From: Deltaproteobacteria bacterium
GTDB taxonomy: Bacteria > Myxococcota_A > Polyangia > Polyangiales > JADJMO01
DNA: 42,610 bases
Assembly (NCBI GenBank): GCA_025363655.1
Contig: JANYDK010000057.1
Span: 1-42,610 of the forward strand
Direction of reading: 5' to 3'
Part shown: positions 34,887-42,610 of the stretch, in pieces
Layout of the letters: each line of letters starts with the position of its first letter
Numbering within the stretch: the first letter of the stretch is position 1
The notes under the pieces: generated by a model
Database searches by the model: none
The model's input: only the letters and a program-made list of their open reading frames with translations
Told to the model about the DNA's origin: nothing
Translations under genes and position numbers: made by a program

Positions 34887-35525
34887 CTAAGGCTTCTTCA
34901 GCGCCCCGCCGACGGGGAGCGACGCCTTGACGTTCGTCATGGTGATGCGCGCGGAGTCGAGATCGATCTCGGCGCCGTCGGCGACGACCCAACCATCGCC
35001 GCGGAAGAGACGTACGCCGCCTCGGAGGGAGAGCTTCTGTCGCACGAGATCGAGCTCGAACTCGGGAGCCTCGCCGCGGACGCCTTTGACGTCGGCGAAG
35101 ACGCCGCCCGAGCCCTTCGCCCAGCTGACCCGCGGACCGCCCGCATCGTAACGGACCTCGATTTTAGGGCACTTCAGCGACAGGTCGGTGCCCTTGGCGA
35201 GGACGACGTTGCCGGTGAGGGTCGCCGTCTGCGCTTTGACGTCGACCTCGAGGAGGTCGGCGGAGAGATCGATGTTGCCGGGCGCGCGCGGCGGAAGTTG
35301 GACGTCGATGCCCTTCTTCTTCGGCTCGTTCGTCGAGGTCGTGGCGAGCGCAGTGGGGCTGCCGGCGGCCGTGTGCGTGACGTCCGTGGTGATGGACGTG
35401 GGCACCGCGAGGACGGTCGACGTCGGAGCGCCCGGCGTATCACCACGGCCGAGCGGCAGCGCGAGGAGCGCCGCGCCGGCGAAGGCGACGAGCGGGACGA
35501 GGACGTGCGGGACGCGCATCGGCAT
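34887..35525 (-). CDS. lptA: LptA/OstA-like periplasmic LPS transport protein
   Basis: I chose the ATG at 35525, which follows the upstream stop by seven bases. The 212-residue protein has an N-terminal hydrophobic segment, a Thr/Ala/Pro-rich linker, and then OstA-like beta repeats: IDLSADLLEVDVKAQTATL, TGNVVLAKGTDLSLKCP and a later GWVVADGAEIDLDSARITMT. It would form the bridge that carries LPS across the periplasm, or the related LptC. LptB follows directly. Confidence 0.78.
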   Translation of the reverse strand: MPMRVPHVLVPLVAFAGAALLALPLGRGDTPGAPTSTVLAVPTSITTDVTHTAAGSPTALATTSTNEPKKKGIDVQLPPRAPGNIDLSADLLEVDVKAQTATLTGNVVLAKGTDLSLKCPKIEVRYDAGGPRVSWAKGSGGVFADVKGVRGEAPEFELDLVRQKLSLRGGVRLFRGDGWVVADGAEIDLDSARITMTNVKASLPVGGALKKP

Positions 35526-35532
35526 CTTCGTT

Positions 35533-38217
35533 CTAGCACTGCTCACCGGCGAGCGCCGCGAGGAGCGCGGACAGCTCACGGGCCCGCGCCGGAGCCCCGT
35601 CGACGGCCGTCACTTCCCGCGTCGCTCGGGAACGCAGGCGCTGCGAGAGCACCCCGAGGAGAGCGCGGACGAGCCCGCCTTCGAGATCGCCCGCACGCGG
35701 GACGTCGACCGCCGCGACGCCGCCGGCAGAGAAACCGCGACCGAGCGCGGCGGCGAAGGTCCAGAGCTCGTCGAGCGGGAGCGATCCATCACCCGCCGGC
35801 GCCCCAGTGGCCGAGAGCGCGCTGGCCATCGCGCGCGCGGCGGACGTCTCGACGTGCTCGCCCAGCCGACGCTCGAGGTACGGCGCCATCGAGGGCTCGT
35901 CTTTGGCGAGGAGCTCGTCGCGCTCGCGGCGAAAGGCGTCGATGGCAGCGCGCAGCTCGTCACGCACGGCCCGGCGACCCTCGTCTGCGCGAGCGTCGTC
36001 GCGGGCGGTCGCGGGCAGTTGCGTGCTCCGCGCACGATCGACGTCGAGCGAAATCGCGCGTTCGAGGAGCGTCGCTTGCGCGAGCATGCGAGCACGAAGG
36101 GCGCGATCGTCGTCGCGACGCACCATCGCCGCATCGAGCGCGCGCTGTCCGCCTTGGGCGAGGAGCGTTGCCACGTCGTGCGCACGTCGACGGAGCGCGC
36201 GCTCCTTGAGCACCGGTCCATGCGCCGGCAGCTCGTCTTCGAGCAGCGCGCGGACCGGCACGAAGCCGCTCTCGAGGAGCTTCTGTTCGTCGCCGGCGAT
36301 GCGCGCCTCGACCGCCCGTCGCGCCGAAAAAGCGAGCGGCGGACGGAACGACGAGAGGCCGATCGACTTCGAGTCCTCCGCGAAGACGCTCATCACCTTC
36401 GCGAGATCGGGGCCCGACATCCGATCGGCCTTGTTGAGGAGCGCCTGAATGGGAATGCCGCGCTTGACGATGGCCTCGATGACGCGCCGTTCGCTGGTTT
36501 TCAAGGCCTGTCCGGCGTCGAAGAGCCAAATCGCGAGATCGACGCCGGCGCCCTCGATGAGCGTGTCCATCGCCACCTTGGCGTGCGTCGGATCGGGGGC
36601 GTTGAAGCCGGGCGTGTCGACGAGCTCGACGCGCTGCAAGTATGGAAAAGGCACCTCGACGTCGACGCCGTCGACGGTCCCCTCACCGAGCTCGCCGAGT
36701 AGCGCCTTCAGCCTCTCGGGAGGTACCGTACGCGCGCCGCCGCGGAGCAGACGTGCGCGCGCGATCGGATCGGGGCCGAACCGAAGCGTATGCGCGACCG
36801 CGGTCGTCGGGAGGATGCCGGTGGGCGCGACGTCCATGCCGAGGAGCGCGTTGACGAACGTCGATTTTCCAGCGTTGAACTCGCCGACGATGGCGACGCG
36901 GAGGGGCCGCGCCCGCTCGCTCGCGAGATGTTCGAGACGACGAATGGCGTCGAGATCGCCGAGGGAACGGGCGTGCGAGGCGAGTCTTCCGGTGAGCAAA
37001 TCCCAGCTCGCCGGCTCATCGCGGGGCAAGAGTCGTCCGGCGAGCGCGCGGGTGAGCTCGCCGGCCCACGCGAGCCGCGCCGGATCGACGCTCGCGTTCG
37101 CACCTTCGAGGAGCGCATCGAGCGCCGGTTCGAGCTCGGCGACGCTCTCGGCGTGCACGCCCGTGGCGCCGTCGGCGAGCGCACCGTCGAACGTCAGCAT
37201 GACGTCGACAGGTTCAGGCGTCTCACGCACAGATGCGAGGCAGAGGGCGAGGAGTCGCTCGTCACGAGCCGCGACGGCGAGCCCACGCGCAGCCGCACGA
37301 TCGGCCGTCGTCTCCAATTTCACACCCTTTTCGAGCGCATCGCGGAGAGCGATCGCCGCCGCCTTGGCATCTCCGCGTGCTGAGAGGAGCGCCGCACGCC
37401 AGAGGGGACGATTCTCCAAATCACGCGCGCGTGCCACGGTCTCGACGGCGCGCAGGGTCGCCGGATCGAGCCCCGCCGAACGGGCGACGACCTCGCGCAA
37501 CGCATCGACGGAGCGCTCGTCGCCGAGGATCGCAGCGCGCGAGAGGGATCGTGCTGCCGCAGCGTCGTCGCCGATCAACGTCGCCGCTTCCCCCGCGAGC
37601 CGCTGCCCTTCGGCGTCACCGACCTCCGGCGAAAAGAGCGGGAGAAGACGGGTCACGTCCTCGCGTGAACGACGTTGGAGCGCGCTCGCGAGCCGCCTTC
37701 GCGTCACGTCTTGGAATGGCGCACCTCCGGGTGCAGCATCGTCGAGCCGCGCCAGCCATCCATCGGCGCGCGCCGGGCTCCCCTCTGCCAGCTCCAGATC
37801 GGCGAGCGCGAGTCGCGCTGCGCGGGCTGCAAAACGAGCCTCGACGTCGGGATCGTCGTCCCACGCCACCGCGCGCGTGTACGCCTCACGAACCTCGCGC
37901 GACGAGGCCCCTACCCGCTGCCGCACCCGCCCGAGCCGAATCCACACGTCGGGCGATGCGCCTGCTTTTTTGGCGAGGAATGCCAGCGTCTGTTCGAGCT
38001 CGGCGTCGAGGCCGGCGCCTTCACACGCATCCGCGAGGAGCGCGAGACCGATGGGGGAATTCGGCGCGAGATCGAGGAGGCGACGCGCGGCCGAGCGGGC
38101 GCGGAAGAAATCTCCTTCGGCGAGGGCGCGTTCGGCGAGGACCCGCTCGTCTCGACCACCGACGAGGGAGACTTCGGCATCGGCGAAGAGACGGCGCAGG
38201 TCGGCGAGGAGGGACAT
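35533..38217 (-). CDS. Dynamin-like GTPase with N-terminal TPR-like repeats
   Basis: The 894-residue protein starts with about 430 residues of helical, TPR-like repeats (ALAEGDFFRARSAARRLLDLAP and later units). A dynamin/GBP-type GTPase follows: P-loop GEFNAGKSTFVNALLG (446-460), G3 DTPGFNAP and G4 LNKADRM. The rest is a helical bundle with long charged helices and a C-terminal helix ending in Cys. No membrane segment is visible, so membrane binding would be peripheral. It is the first gene of a minus-strand run with lptA seven bases after its stop, lptB and a helical protein. This order suggests a role in envelope or LPS transport, which is inference. Confidence 0.88.
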   Translation of the reverse strand: MSLLADLRRLFADAEVSLVGGRDERVLAERALAEGDFFRARSAARRLLDLAPNSPIGLALLADACEGAGLDAELEQTLAFLAKKAGASPDVWIRLGRVRQRVGASSREVREAYTRAVAWDDDPDVEARFAARAARLALADLELAEGSPARADGWLARLDDAAPGGAPFQDVTRRRLASALQRRSREDVTRLLPLFSPEVGDAEGQRLAGEAATLIGDDAAAARSLSRAAILGDERSVDALREVVARSAGLDPATLRAVETVARARDLENRPLWRAALLSARGDAKAAAIALRDALEKGVKLETTADRAAARGLAVAARDERLLALCLASVRETPEPVDVMLTFDGALADGATGVHAESVAELEPALDALLEGANASVDPARLAWAGELTRALAGRLLPRDEPASWDLLTGRLASHARSLGDLDAIRRLEHLASERARPLRVAIVGEFNAGKSTFVNALLGMDVAPTGILPTTAVAHTLRFGPDPIARARLLRGGARTVPPERLKALLGELGEGTVDGVDVEVPFPYLQRVELVDTPGFNAPDPTHAKVAMDTLIEGAGVDLAIWLFDAGQALKTSERRVIEAIVKRGIPIQALLNKADRMSGPDLAKVMSVFAEDSKSIGLSSFRPPLAFSARRAVEARIAGDEQKLLESGFVPVRALLEDELPAHGPVLKERALRRRAHDVATLLAQGGQRALDAAMVRRDDDRALRARMLAQATLLERAISLDVDRARSTQLPATARDDARADEGRRAVRDELRAAIDAFRRERDELLAKDEPSMAPYLERRLGEHVETSAARAMASALSATGAPAGDGSLPLDELWTFAAALGRGFSAGGVAAVDVPRAGDLEGGLVRALLGVLSQRLRSRATREVTAVDGAPARARELSALLAALAGEQC

Positions 38218-38313
38218 CGGGCCGGGATACTAGCCCGAGGCCGGGGCCGGGCGCGGGGCGGGCGCGGGGCACGTGTTCCAAGGACAGTGCGGGTCACTTG
38301 GGGCGATAGGCGA

Positions 38314-38505
38314 GTCGGTGGCCGGGTAAGCTCGGTCGGTTGCCGGGTAGTCTCGGTCGATTGGCGGGTAACCTCGGGTCGGTTGCCGGGAAGTCTCGCG
38401 TCGGTTCCCGCGTAAGCTCGGTCGGTTGCCGGGTAGTCTCGGGTCGGGTGCCGGGTAAGCTCGGTCGGTTGCCCGGTAACGTCGGGTCGGTTGCCGGGAC
38501 ACTCG
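38314..38505. repeat. Nine-copy tandem array of 21/22-bp units upstream of the dynamin-like gene
   Basis: Units begin at 38314, 38335, 38356, 38378, 38400, 38421, 38443, 38464 and 38486. Their lengths are 21, 21, 22, 22, 21, 22, 21, 22 and 20. Each reads GTCGGTTGCCGGGTA followed by a variable pair and CTCG, with few differences. The spacing is close to two DNA turns, so equivalent bases lie on one face of the helix. GGTTGCCGGGTAACC-like cores are partly palindromic. All three reverse frames are repetitive, so this is not coding. The array ends about 97 bases upstream of the dynamin-like start codon. Confidence 0.9.
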
Positions 38506-38551
38506 TCGACCTTCCGGACCCAGTCGGGTTCACTGTCCGAGGTAGGCCCTT

Positions 38552-38721
38552 TCACTTCGGTGCGCACTGCGCCGGGGGCGCCGCATTCGTACCCGCGTCC
38601 ATGCCCGCCTTGTCGCCCCAGCCCTCCTCCATGCAGGTCCAATACGCTTCCGGCGCCTTGGGTGCACAGCGGGCGCCTCGAGCTTTTCGCAGAGCTCCTG
38701 TTGCCGCCTCCTCCTGCTGAT
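38552..38721 (-). pseudogene. Possible remnant of a small gene
   Basis: On the minus strand one frame reads APEAYWTCMEEGWGDKAGMD, then ends QCAPK and TGA at 38554-38552. A neighbouring frame reads QQELCEKLEAPAVHP just upstream. Both look protein-like and would join by a frameshift near 38650. No start codon with a ribosome site was found. The rest of the long gap (38218-38956) holds only the tandem array and GC-rich sequence near 38230-38275. Confidence 0.3.
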
Positions 38722-38956
38722 GTGATCACCGCCCATTTCGACCCGGCCGCGTGAGGGCTGAGGAGATGAGAGCATTGCAGCCGGCGCAAATTTGGCGACA
38801 GCGGTGACAAGATCAACCGTCCATTGCTGGTCGAATGACCGGCCTATACTCTGCTGCCAGCCAATGGCTCGAGAGCGGCGTAGACACGCGCGCAGACCAG
38901 ATGTCACCTTCGAACGGGAGGGCGCCGCAGCAGTCGTGAACCCCTCGGCGCGAAGT

Positions 38957-39265
38957 ATGGCGACTGAGCTCGCCAAGCTCTGCGCATATGGTGAATCGTC
39001 TTATGCCTCGCTCACGAGTGCCGACGGAAGCTATGTGCAGGTGGCCGGTGGGGGAGCAGGCTGCACCGTGGAGCGTCACGACTCTTCCGCGAAGAAGCAG
39101 TATCGCGCCTACACGACGACACCCGTTGTATCGCTGCCCGATGGTACGGAGTTGGTATTCGCCTCGGGCCGCATTCCCCTGCGGCACGACGAATGGCTCG
39201 ACATCGAAGTGGTTACCGAAATATTCGGGCTCTCCGAGAGGTTTGATGGAACCGCAGCGGGGTAG
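38957..39265 (+). pseudogene. Small protein cut off by the ISL3 element
   Basis: The likely start is ATG 38957 (MATELAKLCAYGESSYASL); the frame is open back to 38792 and ATG 38864 is possible. The host part, about 90 residues, reads SYVQVAGGGAGCTVERHD, PDGTELVFASGRIPLRHDEWLDIEV and so on. It is a compact beta-rich domain resembling small immunity-like proteins, but I cannot name a family. From 39228 on, the frame runs into the IS inverted repeat and ends after 12 foreign residues. The gene is therefore probably 3'-truncated. Confidence 0.5.
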
Positions 39266-40644
39266 GCCGAGCATTGCGGCACGAGAAACCGCGGCGATCG
39301 CGACGTAGGAAGCGGTGACGACGATGGTGATGGAACGCGCACGATCGAAGGGCTACCTCGGGGGTTCCTACACCATCCTCGGAGACCCGATCGACCGTGC
39401 GCGCGACCACCTTGCTCAACAACCTCCTCGGCATCAAGCGGACACGAGTCGTCGGTCTCTTCTTCGACGAAGACGGGCTGGTGATCGACGTCCGGCCCAC
39501 GACGCGAGTGGCATGGTGCTCGTGTTGCGGGCGCCGCGTACGCGAGATCCACGACGCGCGCGAGCGCTATTGGCGCCATCTCGACCTGGGCGGCATGAAG
39601 TGGCACTTGCGTTACCGCCTTCGACGCGTGCGATGCGCTCGCTGCGGCGTGACCGTCGAGATGGTGCCGTGGGCGCAACCTGGGTCGTGGTTCACCGACG
39701 CCTTCGAGACGACGGTGGCCTACCTCGCGCAGTCGGCCGCCAAGACCGTGGTCGCGGAGATGATGCGCATCGCGTGGGCGACCGTCGGTTCGATCGTCGC
39801 CCGGGTCGTCGGTCGCCACCGCGGCGAGGATCTGCTCGACGGCCTGACCTTCATCGGTATCGACGAGCTCTCCTACCGGAAGCATCACGAGTACGTGACC
39901 GTCGTCATCGATCACCGGAGGGGCAGGGTCGTCTGGGCCGCGCCCGGGAAGAACGCCGACACCCTCCGACGCTTCTTCGCCGAGCTCGGCCCCGAGCGGT
40001 GCGCGAAGCTCTTGGGGGTGACGATCGACATGTCGGGCGCGTACATCGCCGCGGTGACCGAGGCGGCGCCGCGAGCGAGGCTCACCTTCGATCGTTTCCA
40101 CGTACAGCGGCTCGCGCACGACGCTCTCGACCAGGTCCGTCGTGCCGAAGTGCGTGCGCTCGAGGACCCAGAGGATCGGCGAGCGCTCAAGAACACGCGC
40201 TTCGCGCTGCAGAAGAACCCGTGGAACCTCACCGCCATCGAGAGCGGCAAGCTCGCCGACGTGCAACGCACCAACGCGCCGATCTACCGCGCCTATCTCC
40301 TCAAGGAGACGCTCGCGGCGATCCTCGACCGGCGTCAGCCCAATGTCGCGCGGCGGATGCTCGACGACTGGATTGGCTGGGCCGCCCACTCGAGACTCGC
40401 GCCCTTCGCCAAGCTCGCGAGAACGATACGTGCGCACCTCGAAGGCATCATTGCCTATGTCGCTACTGGCCTGTCCAACGGTCGCACCGAGGGCCTGAAC
40501 GGCAAGGCGCGCACCATCACCCGTCGCTCCTACGGTCTGCACAGCGCCTCGAGCCTCATCGCGATGCTCTTCCTCTGCTGCTCAGGCCTCACGCTGCGCC
40601 CAGCGCACGCCGTGCCGAGCTTCCACTAAACCTCTCGGAGAGCC
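39228..40644 (+). mobile_element. ISL3-family insertion sequence (1417 bp)
   Basis: Both ends are perfect 17-bp inverted repeats: GGCTCTCCGAGAGGTTT at 39228-39244, and its complement AAACCTCTCGGAGAGCC at 40628-40644. Similarity continues inward with two mismatches. The terminal GGCTCT matches ISL3 ends. The single gene inside is the transposase at 39397. The flanking octamers (AATATTCG left, ACTTTATT right) do not match, so no 8-bp target duplication is seen. Both neighbouring genes end inside the repeats. Confidence 0.88.
39397..40629 (+). CDS. tnp: ISL3-family transposase
   Basis: The 410-residue product starts at GTG 39397. A zinc-binding N-terminus (CSCCGRRV ... CARCGV) and helix-turn-helix precede the DDE core: FIGIDELSYRKHH, VTIDMSGAYIAAV and NGRTEGLNGKAR supply the two Asp and the Glu. 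FDRFHVQRLAHDALDQVRR is the ISL3 hallmark. The gene looks intact and runs into the right inverted repeat. Confidence 0.95.
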   Translation: MRATTLLNNLLGIKRTRVVGLFFDEDGLVIDVRPTTRVAWCSCCGRRVREIHDARERYWRHLDLGGMKWHLRYRLRRVRCARCGVTVEMVPWAQPGSWFTDAFETTVAYLAQSAAKTVVAEMMRIAWATVGSIVARVVGRHRGEDLLDGLTFIGIDELSYRKHHEYVTVVIDHRRGRVVWAAPGKNADTLRRFFAELGPERCAKLLGVTIDMSGAYIAAVTEAAPRARLTFDRFHVQRLAHDALDQVRRAEVRALEDPEDRRALKNTRFALQKNPWNLTAIESGKLADVQRTNAPIYRAYLLKETLAAILDRRQPNVARRMLDDWIGWAAHSRLAPFAKLARTIRAHLEGIIAYVATGLSNGRTEGLNGKARTITRRSYGLHSASSLIAMLFLCCSGLTLRPAHAVPSFH

Positions 40645-41731
40645 ACTTTATTGTCATGTAATACAGTCGCAGCTGTGCGACAAGCGGATTGCCGTCGGCG
40701 TCTAGTTCAATCAAGACGTTGATCGGGATATTGATATCGGCGCCGTCCTTGCCTGAATGCAAGAGCCACCAAAACCACACTCCGGCGCGAGATCCATCGG
40801 CGCTCGGTCCGTATGCCCTATAGTGCTGAATCACTGAGAAGTCGGGATGCTGACGAAGCGCCTCGTCAAGCGCTTTGCGCGCAACTTCCTCGAACGCATC
40901 ACCGAGTGCGTGCATGTTGATTCGAATAGCAATCGCCTCGTCTGGGGGTTGGCTCACGCTGGGCTGAAGCGGCACGTATGTTATGGGATCATGGGGCGCC
41001 ATCTCGGCGAGTAGAGTCAAAGCGCCCTTGCAGTTCCTGGTTCCCGTCAGCGTGACGGCCGAAGTGGCGAGTCGGCTCAGCGGAAGAGTAGGCAGTTCTA
41101 TCGAGCTCGACGCCTTGCGTACCTCTAGCTCTAGAGTTCTCTCCATGGCACTAGCAGCGCGATTCGACAGTGGCGCGTCTATTAGTTGCAGCGAGCTTGC
41201 TAGATAAACGGTTGCTACGCCTAGCGCCACGTGGATCCCGAGGACTAGCGAGAGTGCGCCCGTTCCGATCACTGTGTCATCAGGTGCAAGAAAGAGGCAG
41301 TCTGCATAGACTTCCAATTGATTTGAGGCGGCTGGTCGCTGCCTCATCGCGTCCGCTGGCGCCAAGGAGACAGTCACAGACGCCGGGCGTATCCCAAAGC
41401 TGCCCTGGCGAGCGCCCAGCGCGCGCTGGAGGAAGCGGAGTGTCGCGCCGGTGAGGTGGCTTTGCTCGACGCTTAACTCGATGTCCAGATGGCGGAGAGA
41501 TATGCTAGTAGCTATAGTAGTCGTAAGCTCCAATGCCATTCGGAGCTGTTTGCGACTGGCCACTCGGCTCATCACCTGCGCCTGAAGCGCGGCTGAGAGG
41601 TGCTTGTTGCGTGTCGTAGCGTGAAGGATATCCGGGATGGAGTCGCTCAATTGCCGAGTGGCATCGCTCGACTGCTCTACTGCCGCAACTAGCTCCTGGA
41701 GCTCGTCGCTCACGCGTGTGGCGACCGTCAT
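40589..41731 (-). pseudogene. Unknown protein, C-terminus replaced by the ISL3 end
   Basis: The 380-codon frame starts at ATG 41731, overlapping the upstream stop (ATGA). The first 360 residues are host sequence: a helical N-terminus with Ser/Gln (VAAVEQSSDATRQLSDSIPD), a hydrophobic stretch around ALSLVLGIHVALGVATVYLA, and a beta-rich end (INIPINVLIELDADGNPL). The last 18 residues (WLSERFSGSSARRALGAA) are encoded by the IS, so the native C-terminus is lost. I do not recognise the family. Its codon use has more A/T-ending codons than its neighbours, suggesting transferred DNA. Confidence 0.6.
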
Positions 41732-42423
41732 GGTATCCGCAGTGCAGCCTTGATCTGCGCTAGTGACTGATTGACAGCATTTATATCGTTAAAATCTCCG
41801 GAGACTCGCGTGACGTCCTCGAGTTGCCTCAGTGCCTGCGACAGGTTCGCCTCGATGGCTGCGCTGCTTGAGGCCAACCCGTCGGTCCCCGTTATCTCGT
41901 TGTTTACCTGCGAGAGAAGGTCGTTGTTGATTGCCACGTCGGCTCGTATCCGTTCCAGTAGCGCGGCGAGAGGAGATACGCACAGGAAGGTGACATTGAT
42001 CGTAAGCTCCCCGTCCCCTATGCCCCCGTCTCCTCGCGCTGGGGAGAAGCGAAGACTTCGTATTTGATTGAGTGGCGGATGAGCTGCCATCTTGCCGAGA
42101 ACGTCGCGCCCGAGGCGAATCGGCGGAATGTTGATTCCAGAGTAGACGAAGTTAATGGGATGTAGTGAGCCGCTCCAGCCCATGGCTCGGTCTCCGAGTT
42201 TTCCACCCATTGCCGTAGTCCAGGGGCGCTCGCGCGCAATTCGGTCGACGACGGCTCGTTCAACGTCGAGCGGTGATGGGTATAGCCCGGCAAGTTGGCT
42301 GACCACCTCGTCGACTTGACGGTCGGCAGCGGCGCGATACTGCCGTTCCGCGCCTGGATGTGCGTCGAGAAGTGCCCCCAGCCCCCCGTGCCAATAACTG
42401 GTGAGACACCGGCCGACTGGAAT
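41728..42423 (-). pseudogene. Unknown protein, N-terminus lost at a second IS border
   Basis: The frame is open to 42423, where a stop lies, and reads protein-like from about 42402 (SYWHGGLGALLDAHPGAERQY) through GTG 42306 to the end at 41728. The annotated GTG is therefore probably internal and the true start is missing upstream, where the second IS begins. Visible parts are GLYPSPLDVERAVVDRI, a beta-rich middle (ELTINVTFLCVSPL) and a helical C-terminus with heptad-like spacing. Family unknown. It is translationally coupled to the gene at 40589. Confidence 0.5.
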
Positions 42424-42610
42424 TCAATGTCCGAACCCCGTGGGGCGGAGGAGAGCCAGCCGTGCCGAAACCGAAGACCGAGACCAAGGAGACCGAAGTG
42501 GTCCCCGCACGCCAGAACGACCGTCGACAGCGTCGCGCCTTCACCGCCGACGACAAGGAGCGAATCCTCAAAGAGGCCGCCGCATGCAGCGAGCGGGGCG
42601 AGGTCGCGGC
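42403..42610 (+). mobile_element. Left end of a second insertion sequence (partial)
   Basis: The host-like coding on the minus strand stops being plausible near 42403, and a transposase-like gene begins at 42462 on the plus strand. The exact border and its inverted repeat cannot be fixed, because the other end is outside the window. TGAGACACCGG at 42402-42412 is a candidate terminus. Confidence 0.45.
42462..42610 (+). CDS. IS transposase OrfA-like protein (partial, runs off the window)
   Basis: GTG 42462, preceded by GGAGGAGAG, starts a frame that stays open to the window end (49 codons). After a charged leader it reads RRAFTADDKERILKEAA, then ACSERGEVA, which matches the start of helix-turn-helix OrfA proteins of IS3-like elements (RRFTxExKxxILxEA). 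The remainder is outside the window, so the family is a probable assignment. Confidence 0.6.
   Translation, partial: MPKPKTETKETEVVPARQNDRRQRRAFTADDKERILKEAAACSERGEVA

Noticed and set aside
38314-38505. CRISPR array
   Set aside because: The units are contiguous, with no unique spacers between them, and no cas gene is near.
38230-38754. Several long open frames across the tandem array on both strands
   Set aside because: They arise because the 21/22-bp unit lacks stops; the translations are themselves repeats and no start has a ribosome site.
39220-40652. 8-bp target-site duplication around the ISL3 element
   Set aside because: The octamers AATATTCG and ACTTTATT do not match, and shifting the border by a few bases does not help.

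Overview
The window reads as a GC-rich chromosomal segment of a Polyangia/Myxococcota-type bacterium. This is an inference from several things: very high GC with strong third-position GC; many lipoproteins with Asp/Ala/Pro-rich linkers and kelch or discoidin domains; a pseudokinase/GYF_2/AgmX-like fusion; a VgrG spike; and a split fatty-acid cluster. No rRNA, tRNA or CRISPR array was recognised.

Layout. 1-7.7 kb: a kelch/galactose-oxidase-like lipoprotein, a DUF1361 membrane protein, a type VI secretion VgrG facing a four-repeat protein of unknown function, a small unknown protein, and a lipoprotein ending in ten histidines. 7.7-16.7 kb: fatty-acid synthesis and its usual companions on the minus strand (DUF177/yceD, rpmF, fabH, fabD, fabG, acpP, fabF). 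plsX is missing from its usual place, and the run is broken by a kelch lipoprotein, a LicC-like nucleotidyltransferase and one plus-strand lipoprotein. 16.7-22.8 kb: a tight four-gene plus-strand operon (TPR membrane protein, TMTC-like polytopic protein, unknown 517-aa protein, formylglycine-generating-enzyme-like lipoprotein). 22.8-26.2 kb: a GT4 glycosyltransferase, lone thiG, a CPBP membrane protease and a discoidin-like lipoprotein. 26.2-30.2 kb: a minus-strand operon of a macro-domain protein, livM, livG, livF and a DUF3052-like protein, without livH or livK. 30.3-33.5 kb: an MlaF-like ATPase, an orphan YscJ/SctJ-like lipoprotein and the pseudokinase fusion. 33.6-38.2 kb: a minus-strand operon that starts with a TPR plus dynamin-like GTPase and continues with lptA, lptB and a small helical protein.

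38.2-42.6 kb is a mobile, lower-GC scar. It holds a nine-copy 21/22-bp tandem array upstream of the dynamin-like gene, coding debris, and a complete ISL3-family element with 17-bp perfect terminal inverted repeats. The two genes flanking that element both lose their 3' ends at its borders, and no target duplication is visible. Beyond it lie a two-gene operon remnant and the start of a second IS whose OrfA-like gene runs off the window.

The strongest candidates for something undescribed are the operon coupling a TPR-dynamin GTPase to lipopolysaccharide-transport genes behind a helically phased repeat array, the pseudokinase/GYF_2/AgmX protein next to an orphan secretin-ring lipoprotein, and the operon encoding the unknown 517-aa protein.
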